A stretch of DNA of 64,000 bases from Rhyacophila brunnea (Eukaryota; Arthropoda; Insecta; Trichoptera; Rhyacophilidae). The notes under the pieces are model-generated. The model saw only the letters and a program-made list of their open reading frames with translations, made no database searches and was not told the origin of the DNA. Shown here piece by piece: positions 44,001-50,300 of the stretch. Both the position numbers and the translations under genes were made by a program. The stretch's first letter is position 1, and each line of letters starts with the position of its first letter. Location: assembly GCA_022495005.1 (NCBI GenBank), contig JAGYXB010002125.1, positions 32,491-96,490 of the forward strand, in the 5' to 3' direction.

Positions 44001-45724
44001 GTTAACATTATTAATTATATGGGTACGTTATAATGACCAAAGTAAATCCTCCGTGATGCCCTGCATTTTTTTATCGCGTCGCTATTTCTCGTAAGTTGTC
44101 GGCTTTTGTTGGCTTGCTTCATTCAGTTGCTATATATTCAGGGCTATAATTCAAGAAATTTTTGTTTTCCGAAGAAAAAATACACAAACCCGTTGCTTAA
44201 AAAATAAAAATTTGACACCTAGGTCATCAACTGGACAGAACCACCCTAGACACTTCTAATTAATAAATAGTTCCATACTTATGAATGTAAAAATTGTTCA
44301 AAACTAAGTGAAATAATTTTATTTAATTTATCTAGTAGTTGACCACCCTGGTCAACTACTGAAAAAGTATTAAAAAAAGTTTGAGTAGTTGACCCCCCCA
44401 CAAACTTGCTTCCTTGTAAATATAACTTAAAAATTACAAATGATATCGATACTTCAATATTATGACTGCCCGTAATGCATTAACTTGATATTATGAAGTC
44501 AAAAACATTAAATTGCCATATGCTTACATCCACTGATATCCTTAACAATTTACTTAAGAAATTAAAAATAAAATGCTTACGGCGTGATGTGTTGTTTTCA
44601 AATAGCTGCTATGACGCTCCTATGACATATGGTGATGTGTTAGTTTCTCAATCCGACCACAGATGGCTTCACTTGTCTCAACTTTACAATTTAGAGCAAT
44701 CCCGTGTCTACGTTTCTTATTTTGGGCATTTTATTGAAAAAAGGTCAACTACTGGTACATGGTCAACTACTGGTATATTTACCTTACTATAAACGATATT
44801 AAAAAGGTACGCACAAAATACTATAATTTTGAATATCGGAAAAAAGTATATTTTTAATAAGGATTTCATTTATATGTTTAAATAATACACTAGAACTACC
44901 ACAATTTCGGTACAGCATAATTTGGTGCTAAGTACTACTATAATTATTTTCATAATATAGGAAAATTTGGCGAGACGAGAAAACAAAAGTTTGAGAGGTA
45001 AATTAAAGTCCTCGAAACGAAATAGATTTTTTCAGATTAGCCGGCAATTTTTTTTTTGACCGTTAGAGATTAAAGTAATATTCTCTAAATTCCCCATTAT
45101 TTTTTTGTGACAAACAAAAAAAAAAACCTATACATTTTCAAGCGAAGACAGTGCGTACTATAATTTCTGGGACCGCGTACTATAACTCGGTGACAAAAAG
45201 ATGGCAGCACTGTTCTGACCTGTCATAGTGACGTTTAAGCGTACATGCGAAAAATAATAATTAATAATATTATCTGGATTTAATTGCTAATACTAAAAGA
45301 AGTCATGACCTCCAACTGGATGTATTACAATGCAATTTCGCCTGGCAAATAACTTGGATAGCTGTCAACACGTTGTTAAATGTATATTATAAATTTAAAT
45401 ATGTACACTTCTACATGACCTTGTTTACTAACAATGGTTGTTAATATTATACAAATTTAATGCATAAGAGAATTAACTTGGTGAATTATTTATAGTGTGG
45501 TATATACCGATAACTCATTTAATTTGCATTACGCATTGAGTCATGATTCAAATGAATATTCATATCGGATTTAGAGCATTAATGTATACTTTTTATTAGT
45601 GGTACATACCTCTGATTTTTTTGGGAGTGTCCACTATGTATTCGATTCTCCCATTGAGATTCTGCCCGGGGTAATATATGCCCCATTGATTGTCAACTAT
45701 TATATTCACGTCTTTGATACCCAT
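28809..45724 (-). CDS. Arrestin-domain-containing protein (ARRDC), six-exon gene
   Basis: A complete alpha-arrestin gene model joined from six exons (115, 153, 212, 183, 189 and 273 bp; 374 residues). All internal junctions are GT-AG with consistent phases (1,1,0,0,0). The arrestin N-like domain spans about residues 5-150 and the C-like domain about 172-295; the proline-rich tail ends in PPPPYG (Tyr361), a PPxY motif. In this family PPxY motifs bind WW domains of NEDD4-type ubiquitin ligases, and the arrestin fold binds membrane cargo, so the protein probably works at the plasma membrane and endosomes. Introns carry transposons of at least five superfamilies, but no exon is broken. A head-to-head paralog lies at 47,243. 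Cargo and species-level orthology cannot be told from sequence alone. Confidence 0.88.
29490..29678 (-). CDS. ARRDC minus gene, exon 5
   Basis: 63 codons (residues 222-284), acceptor TTTTTAG at 29,679 and donor GTACAA. Contains ELSLGKVRANMSLNWQP and CSIIDVGYEIK, the strands of the arrestin C-like domain (family pattern: ...IPPL..S...C.II.V.Y.L.V). It aligns throughout with the plus gene's exon at 59,331. Confidence 0.9.
30119..31088. mobile_element. Pogo/Tigger-type element in ARRDC intron, TA duplication
   Basis: The ends CAGGAGGACCTCGACTTTCG (30119) and the inverse of CAGGCGGACCTCGACTTACG (ending 31088) are flanked by TA on both sides (30117-30118, 31089-31090). On the minus strand near 30,850 a start MSEKRKNCSVD is readable; it recurs at 55,065 in a related element. 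Little transposase remains; the interior is a deletion derivative. Confidence 0.75.
31160..31410. mobile_element. Decayed CAGTGGCG-family MITE
   Basis: Contains the family's sub-terminal inverted pair (GATGGTTCTGGTTAGTTTTT near 31,182 and its inverse near 31,285-31,312) and a degraded end CCACAGCCTGTCTCCACTC. No clean termini. Confidence 0.55.
31411..32050. other. Intronic AT-rich sequence
   Basis: Part of the ARRDC intron between exons 4 and 5. No coding block, TIR pair or repeat partner was recognised. Confidence 0.4.
32054..32212. mobile_element. Small PIF/Harbinger-like MITE
   Basis: Inverted ends around GGTCCACACTGGCAACAAGT and the inverse near 32,180-32,205, each followed by GTTGCTGGCAA. 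Flanked by TAA on both sides (about 32,051-32,053 and 32,210-32,212, boundary shift of a base possible). A 3-bp TWA duplication fits PIF/Harbinger. An inner palindrome (TTTTACGATAAT...) lies between the arms. Confidence 0.6.
32376..32630. repeat. Inverted repeat pair of about 26 bp
   Basis: ACGAATAAAAAAAGACAAGA (32,377) and its inverse near 32,610-32,630 bracket about 200 bases. Sequence inside includes an AAAATGGCG context and a 98-codon spurious frame on the minus strand. Probably a MITE; not classified. Confidence 0.45.
33290..33460. mobile_element. Small GC-rich MITE
   Basis: GCGCCGGCTAGATGC (33,292) and the inverse GCCGTCTAGCCGGCAC (ending about 33,458) form terminal inverted repeats around a G+C-rich core. 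It lies in the ARRDC intron just upstream (in gene sense, downstream) of exon 4. Confidence 0.5.
33618..33800 (-). CDS. ARRDC minus gene, exon 4
   Basis: 61 codons (residues 161-221), acceptor TCTGTCATAG and donor GTATTT. It starts CPLQFELNKSFGCCCCPSG; the Cys cluster followed by VVVRLPVSGFCSGQSMPFDV marks the start of the arrestin C-like domain, where family members carry a cysteine-rich turn and a GY.PG.S...V..N motif. Same length as the paralogous exon at 56,578. Confidence 0.9.
34429..35125. mobile_element. Pogo-like element split by a MITE
   Basis: TACAGTTGACTCCCGAT at about 34,430 and TATTCGGGCTAATGG after 34,831 form a continuous pogo/Tigger-type terminus once the 377-bp MITE and its duplication are removed. 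The body from 34,850 to 35,040 matches 6,030-6,230. A possible opposite end is GGATAATTGAGAGTTTA near 35,095. No transposase. Confidence 0.55.
34446..34822. mobile_element. CATGGC-family hAT MITE, copy 3
   Basis: 377 bp, right end GGGAACCATG, left end CAAGGCCCCCACAAGGGG (one end base changed from the family). Flanked by perfect CTCCCGAT duplications (34438-34445 and 34823-34830). Family landmarks GGCTGACAGGGCTC and ATCCTGGCTTGGGG are present. Confidence 0.85.
35468..35679 (-). CDS. ARRDC minus gene, exon 3
   Basis: 212 bp (to residue 160), acceptor CTTTACAG, donor GTGAGT. It encodes DPIDIPIGKNLYPFACQLP then NLPSSFEGELGFVRYTIKV, the hallmark of the arrestin N-like domain (G...FPF...LP..LPSSFEG..G.VRY.I...L.RPW). 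It is the best-conserved exon between the two paralogs. Confidence 0.93.
35970..36040 (+). pseudogene. THAP-type zinc-finger first exon fragment
   Basis: ATG at 35,970 followed by VLCVVLKYGSR...DGITFHR and a consensus donor GTAAGT at 36,041. THAP domains begin MV.C.V..C..R and have an FHRFP-like segment at the first intron. Here the second zinc ligand is Tyr instead of Cys, and no following exon was found. Probably a relic of a THAP gene or of a P-type transposase, lying in the ARRDC intron on the opposite strand. Confidence 0.5.
36612..36681 (-). pseudogene. tRNA-Ile-like sequence
   Basis: On the minus strand an A-box-like TGGCGTAATGATTGTGCG, an anticodon arm TTCGGCTGATAACCGAA (GAT anticodon) and a T-arm GTTGGTTCGAATCCAAT occur in order with proper spacing. 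The acceptor stems do not pair, so it is probably a pseudogene or the head of a tRNA-derived SINE rather than a working tRNA. Confidence 0.5.
37165..37711. mobile_element. Pogo-like MITE in ARRDC intron, TA duplication
   Basis: CAGTCGAACTCGGTTATTAC (37165) and the inverse of CAGTTGAACTTGGTTATCAC (ending 37711) are flanked by TA (37163-37164, 37712-37713). The sub-terminal word ATATAACGAG recurs internally. Non-coding. Confidence 0.75.
37787..37939 (-). CDS. ARRDC minus gene, exon 2
   Basis: 153 bp, phase 1 to 1, acceptor TTGTTCCAG, donor GTACCA. Encodes GICITFKGEAS, a Ser-rich low-complexity loop (SFSSSESNPSDGS) and EQYFHMKYYIAGSESG. This matches the family's ..I.F.G.A...W.......Y.....Y......L.G pattern. 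Same length as the paralogous exon at 49,821. Confidence 0.9.
38429..39225 (-). mobile_element. 5'-truncated RTE-type LINE with 14-bp target duplication
   Basis: The insertion is bounded by identical AGTCACATTATATC (38415-38428 and 39226-39239). Minus-strand ORF 39,158-38,451 (235 codons) begins in the RT thumb (NRFTYLGSNI), runs through YKTVIRTVVAYGCESWTL, FERKILRRIYGP and LNWAGHVQRMPESRIPKK, and ends with WRTAVEEARA. The 3' end is a GAAGAAGAAG repeat typical of RTE elements. The C-terminal frame is uninterrupted, suggesting a fairly young 5'-truncated copy. Lies in the first intron of the minus ARRDC gene. Confidence 0.88.
40290..40540. repeat. GC-richer dispersed repeat, copy 2
   Basis: Partner of positions 1-310 (shared GTGTTCAATG and TTGTATTTTCGATGATTCA blocks). 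Directly precedes the MADF remnant and may be part of the same PIF/Harbinger element, whose 5' end could be the GCCCGGTCTACACTCGGGAC sequence at 39,700. Confidence 0.45.
40550..40924 (+). pseudogene. MADF-domain (Harbinger partner protein) remnant, internally duplicated
   Basis: Pieces read LWDIT, HKDYMNKLKRNDD, GKFGMSVLGVKIK, then KETKSGAGAD.KHEPSWFAYES: the MADF/Myb-SANT-like domain (LWD....YKN...R, VK.KI.SLRS...KE..K...S.SGAG....Y.P.W). A 144-bp in-frame tandem duplication (units starting about 40,634 and 40,778) repeats the second half; unit 2 is open to TGA at 40,924, unit 1 has stops. MADF proteins commonly accompany PIF/Harbinger nucleases, and a nuclease fragment follows on the opposite strand. 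Confidence 0.7.
41125..41313 (-). pseudogene. PIF/Harbinger nuclease N-terminal fragment
   Basis: The minus frame reads FQNFTQMSKANFDMLLGMV and IPPEVNLAITLQYLTT, the N-terminal part of Harbinger-like DDE nucleases (F.RMS...F..LL..V.P.I.K..T..R.AI....RLA.TLR.LAT). The catalytic part is absent. Together with the MADF remnant this marks a decayed PIF/Harbinger element in the ARRDC intron. Confidence 0.7.
42001..44784 (-). mobile_element. Pogo-type DNA transposon nested in the hAT MITE
   Basis: TIRs AGGTAAACGTACCAGTAG (left) and AGGTAAATATACCAGTAG (right, inverse) are flanked by TA (41999-42000, 44785-44786). Removing 2,786 bp restores a continuous host-MITE sequence (GGTCCGCG-TA-CTATGTACG in the sister copies). 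Near each end the word CAGTAGTTGACCA is repeated: six copies on the left, at least three inverted copies on the right. On the minus strand a decayed DDE_1-type transposase lies between. A 240-bp segment (43,899-44,140) also occurs at 57,334-57,580. Confidence 0.85.
42670..43893 (-). pseudogene. Decayed pogo/Tigger DDE_1 transposase
   Basis: Minus-strand pieces in order: QVNADDKECITVIVTGS and TTVLYKYKRIP (about 43,860-43,735; DDE_1 core strand with the F(K/G)(Y/G)KRIP motif), then three about 51-bp tandem units encoding SSPIAS.P.AG, then GPSNIRSPFKRHFFFP (about 43,250), a Lys/Glu-rich stretch (EEMERLKKER...), and a tail ending VMKVINEHYIIILPG (about 42,840). Frameshifts and stops are frequent. 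The order and the basic C-terminal tail fit pogo/Jerky-type transposases. Confidence 0.65.
45610..45724 (-). CDS. ARRDC minus gene, exon 1
   Basis: ATG at 45,722-45,724, then GIKDVNIIVDNQWGIYYPGQ, NLNGRIEYIVDTPKKIRG and donor GTATGT at 45,609. The (I/V)..DN..G.YYPGQ...G.I.Y...PKKIRGI pattern is the first strand pair of the arrestin N-domain. Thirty-eight codons plus one base. The intron that follows is 7.7 kb and almost wholly transposon-derived. Confidence 0.9.
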
Positions 45725-45859
45725 TTCAAATGCTGTTTAATTTATAAAACCACTTATTAAGTTGAGCACCGATACACTAAAAAAGTTCAACTTTCAACCG
45801 GGGGAGCATAGACTAATATACTTTTAACCGGGTGATTGCGACAGATTGAGGGAGATGAG

Positions 45860-46338
45860 CAGTGCTGCCATATTTTGAAAGTGGAATTATAGTACAGAGC
45901 CTCCAAAATTATAGTATTTGGGGATAAAATATAGTACGCGTTTTCATCTGTTGAAAATGTATAGGTTTTTTGTTTCTCAGAAAAAAAATAACGGAGAATT
46001 TAGTAGAATGTGTAAATATTTCACCGCGGGCCGCAGGTTCCCAATTTTTCATAATCGGCTCGTTTTTTTAGGAAAAATATTTTGCCGCGGGCCGCAGGTT
46101 CCCCATTTTTCATAGTCGGCTCGTTTTTTTAGGAGAAGAAAATTTCGCCGCGGGCCGCAGATTTAGAAATTTTCAAAGACGACTCGATTGCGAAATTATA
46201 GTACTTTTATATTAAATTATAGTACGATATTCAAAATTATAGTATTTTGGGCGTACTACACCTATTTTATATCGTACATAGTACGCGGACCAAAATTATA
46301 GTACAAATACTATAATTATAGTACGGTTGGCAACACTG
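45860..46338 (-). mobile_element. hAT-type MITE copy B (left palindrome arm)
   Basis: Starts CAGTGCTGCCATA and ends GGTTGGCAACACTG. Contains three about 60-bp units with CCGCGGGCCGCAG and GTCGGCTCG..TTTTTTAGG. Flanking octamers do not match, but its outer flank matches the outer flank of copy C, so the MITE probably predates the duplication that produced the palindrome. Confidence 0.8.
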
Positions 46339-46756
46339 CTGAAACCTAAAACTCTTAAAACCCAAAACTAAGGTGAACTCAAATAGTATACTATAAAACG
46401 AATGACCATTTATTTTCTGTCCTTCACTATACCAACTTTACAACAGAGGAGAAAGGGAGAACAATGACAGTTGAGTATAATATCACAGCTAGACATACGT
46501 GTATCATGATATCTCTCTCGCGCGCATTTAATATCAATAGCGTTGAAAGTCAACCAGCATTACGCGAGTCACTGCTAGACGCGACTCGGCGCGGGGCAAG
46601 TCACTGCGATGACATCATCAGATGCGTTCGAATTCGAACATCTAATACGTTTCAAGTTTCTTGAAACAAGTTTATTGGGCCACAAATACTTAGTATGGAT
46701 AGTTTCATCCGAAACTTAAGTACACAAACTGGTGACAGTATTTCCAACTCACCTCT

Positions 46757-47123
46757 AATGTACGATATAAAATAGGTATAGTACGCCCAAAATACTATAA
46801 TTTTGAAAATCGTACTATAATTTAATATAAAAGTACTTACTATAATTTTGCATTTGCCATTTCGCAATCGAGTGGTCTTCGAAAATTTGGAAATCTGCGG
46901 CCCGCGGCGAAATATTTTTCCTAAAAAAAACAAGCCGACTATGAAAAATAGGGAACATGCGGCCCGCGGCGAAATATTTCTCCTAATAAAAACGAGCCGA
47001 CTATGAAAAATTGGGAAAATTTTTATTTTCAACAGATGACAACGCGTACTACATTTTATCCCCAAATACTATAATTTTGGAGGCTTTGTACTATAATTCC
47101 ACTTTCAAAATATGGCAACACTG
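46757..47123 (+). mobile_element. hAT-type MITE copy C (right palindrome arm, truncated)
   Basis: Inverted copy of B lacking its first about 60 bases, ending GGCAACACTG at 47,123. Two GCGGCCCGCGGCGAAATATT units remain. Followed by CTCATCTGAGTCGG, similar to the inverse of the flank of copy B. Confidence 0.8.
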
Positions 47124-47242
47124 GTCCTCACCTCATCTGAGTCGGAAGCATAGACTTGAGTCAAAGTATATTAGTCTATGGTCAGAAGTGTCAGAGCGTA
47201 AACAAACCTTGATTATTTGATAACATTGTTAACAATTACAAA

Positions 47243-47360
47243 ATGATAACGAAAGACCTCGAGATAATTGTTGACAACAAATGTAGGACATACTATGCAG
47301 GGCAAATGGTCAGTGGCCAGATCGAGTACACGGTATTATATAGACCCGAAATAATATGTG
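47243..47360 (+). CDS. ARRDC plus gene, exon 1
   Basis: ATG then ITKDLEIIVDNKCRTYYAGQ and MVSGQIEYTVLYRPEIICG, donor GTTAGT. One codon longer than the paralogous exon; matches it at (L/V).IIVDN....YY.GQ...G.IEY. The start is fixed by the paralog alignment. Confidence 0.87.
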
Positions 47361-50300
47361 GTTAGTCATGATCAACTTACTATGAATACAAAAATAATAA
47401 TGTAATTTTAATGGAAAGTTGCTTCTTGCTTCACACATTCCTGTATTGTGTTATATTAGTGTCAATAATATAATAATATTTTCATGTTTACGATCACCCA
47501 TACTTTACTGAAAAAGAATGAACTTTGCCCCTATACTTATATTATTATATTTTGTTTTAGCTTCATTGATGTCATATTGCAGTATTATCAAATTTTCAGT
47601 ATGGTATGTAGGTACATACCACATAAGTTAATATAATAATATGCTCTTCTTAGGTCGAGGCACAGTCAAAAAAATGAAACCTATATTATAGTATTTTGAA
47701 TAATAAACACAAGTCGGTGACAGAAGCAAATGCAGCAATATTCGATGGTAGCAGGTGGATTTTGATTAATACCATATTGTGCATTCAAGTTGATTTCTAC
47801 ATTTAAAATTGAGGAAATGGAGTATTGTATGTTTGCCAAGGTAAACATTAAATTGGACCACTAGATGGCTAGACCATGTCAAGAGGATGGACTAGTCCAT
47901 TGCCGACTGAAGAGAAAGCCGATACATTCATGACTGGTCCTACTTTTCCGCCCCTCCCGTTGTCTATGGATGACCTGTCATTGCCTGTCATTGTCTATAA
48001 TAGAGTCCTCATACTGACGCGTCTCTCGTGTTCACTTATAGATGAGTTAAGTTAAATGATAAATAATACAATAGCATTAATACACTTTCTACAAATGTAA
48101 TGCATAAATCAATGCTACATATTTTTTGGAAATCGATATTACCACCGGTTTTTGTGTGAAGGACTAGTCTGACATTGACAGCTGATGAATAACAGGAATG
48201 TATATTATTTATAAATAACACTGATAGTTAACAATATATTATTTGATGTGAGAATTTTTTATAAGTAATTCAATTTGAAACGAGAAAGGGCAAACCAATA
48301 TGTCAAGCAATCTGGGATCTGATTTTGACAGCTGAAAAGTGGTCCACTCGTTGCTTGTGCAAAAAGTTGTGCTCAGGCTTTATTAATCTAAAGATGGCGG
48401 TGACTAGTCACATATGTCAAGCAACGTCGATCTTGTACAGGATGAAACGATAGTATCAAATTGAATTTAAGGTCCTTTGGCATCCTACCTAAACTCGAAA
48501 AAAGCGAGTTTGAACAGACCTGGATGTAGGTCAAAATTCGCATAAGGCTATAGCGCCAGGAAGATTATTAACACTAGAAGAGCCAGCTGTCTTGTTAGGT
48601 CTTGTATTAATATTAAATAAAATACTTGAATACTGGCATTATATTAGGCTATTGGTTTCAAAGACCCTCCATTTTTTATTTATGTTTTTATTGTCACTGC
48701 ACACTTTTCCATCGTATGTATATTCATAGAATATCAAACCCAGGTCCATTTGCTAGTTTGCAAAGGATATGTTCATCAGTCGCCATTTTTTATATTTTAA
48801 ACATGATTTTTTATTAATTGTAATGATGTTAAACATATTTACTTCGGTATTCGCTTTTTCTAGTTGTTTACTAATATTATGTTTGCAATAAAAAAATATT
48901 CTATTTACAGTTCTAAATTTGGTTGACAGTTTATTGCGAATATCTCAAAATGCCGAAATATGGAGGTAACCGACTTGGACACTAATCGCCTAAAAATTTC
49001 ATCCGTTGATAGTTATTAATAGTTTCTGGTTATATTGACATGACGATCCATCCGTACAAATGGAGTCAGGGAATGTCATATCAATAGAAAACGTATCGAA
49101 ACTTGCAAGTATAATAGGTTATTAGTAGTTAGTAACTAATGGTTCTTACAATATTCTCGTAAAGTGTTTTTTTAAATTGCGTTACTAATTGGCAATCGGC
49201 TTTGGTTTTTTAAATCAAAGTATTAAATTACCTTAATTACAAACCGATGTCGGGATTGCTCCAAGTTTTTTGTTATAACGTACATAAACTTTTTGAAGAT
49301 TTAAGAATTAATTTAACGCTATACTTCAGCTGGGGCACGGTATAAAAAGATTGTAACTATGCAACGCGAAGATTGTGCAAACGACGCTAGCAGAACAAAA
49401 CATAATTTGTCATAAAAATTCAACATGCATCCATTTAATGTTATGGTTTTGTTCTATTAGTAATAATAATAATATATTCATTGACATGTTTTCTTTTTCA
49501 AGTAAATGGGTAACGTTTTTTAGTCATCTTTACACGATTTAAGAATTAATTCCCCCGATGCAATCGCAAAACAAATTTATGTTTTCACAGCTCGACTTTC
49601 GTTCTCCGATTGGCAGTGATTCCGAAATTTCTTCGCACCTATAGTTGAAAATTATTTTCCGTTTCACTGAAGTATGCTCTTAAGAATGTAACATTCTTTT
49701 ATTATGTTAAGGCTCGATTTTTATAGAGGAAAGTTTTCTTTAACATATTTGGTACAAATGGATCATTTTTAAATATATAGGTCATTAATGGTAGGTACAT
49801 ACATCATTTTGTTGTTTAAGGAATCGGTTTAACTTTCAATGGAAAAGGTAACACAGCATGGAACGAGATGGAAAGTCATCGGGAAAACAACCAATCCAAT
49901 AGAGTAACTGTACCGTACTCCGGACATGAAGAATACTTCAACAATTCATTCTATATTGTTGGCAGTGAACATGGCAGGTTTTTCTTTCCTATTAAAGCTT
50001 TTTTCCAGTGCCTCATTAGCTTTGTCCAGTGATCTCCAACCGGCTTCTGCGAGAGTTCGCAAAAAAAAATCAAAAAGTAGGTACCTATAACTTTGCGAAC
50101 CTAATACTACATGATTCTAAGTGTTAATCCTTGAGAAAACAAACCCAACAATGAAGTAGTATTCTAAGCTGCTTCATTATTACTTTCATTTTGTCAAAAA
50201 CAAACACTTACAACCTTGTTGTAGTTCTCCACTCGCTACTTGTAACCTTTTCCGTATTAGTCTAAATAAAAAGTTTTTCTTACATATCGAACCAGAGTTT

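Larger units (their letters stand above)
41942..45212. mobile_element. hAT-type MITE copy A, interrupted by a pogo element
   Basis: The ends are CAGTGTTGCCAACC (41942) and GGCAGCACTG (ending 45212), with 8-bp flanks CTCTGACC and TTCTGACC (41934-41941, 45213-45220; seven of eight match). Without the pogo insertion the element is 485 bp. It carries multiple TACTATAATT words and matches the palindrome arms at 45,860-46,338 and 46,757-47,123. Confidence 0.8.
45725..47242. promoter_or_regulatory. Palindromic divergent promoter region of the ARRDC pair
   Basis: The 1.5 kb between the two start codons. CATAGACTAATATACTT at 45,808-45,824 has its inverse at 47,164-47,180, so it lies about 60-85 bases upstream of each ATG. 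Outside that, each side carries an oppositely oriented copy of the same hAT MITE. The unique centre (46,339-46,756) contains the perfect palindrome GTTCGAATTCGAAC at 46,626 and a heat-shock-element-like TTTCAAGTTTCTTGAAAC near 46,651. The promoter role is inferred from position; no TATA box was assigned. Confidence 0.55.

Noticed and set aside
42001..44784. CRISPR-like array from the regularly repeated CAGTAGTTGACCA word
   Set aside because: Copies are in both orientations with irregular spacing, lie at the two ends of a TIR element, and the DNA is eukaryotic.
45918..47065. Paired frames starting MGIK on both arms of the palindrome
   Set aside because: They arise from the inverted MITE copies (mirror images of each other), not from a gene; the true ARRDC start also reads MGIK by coincidence.
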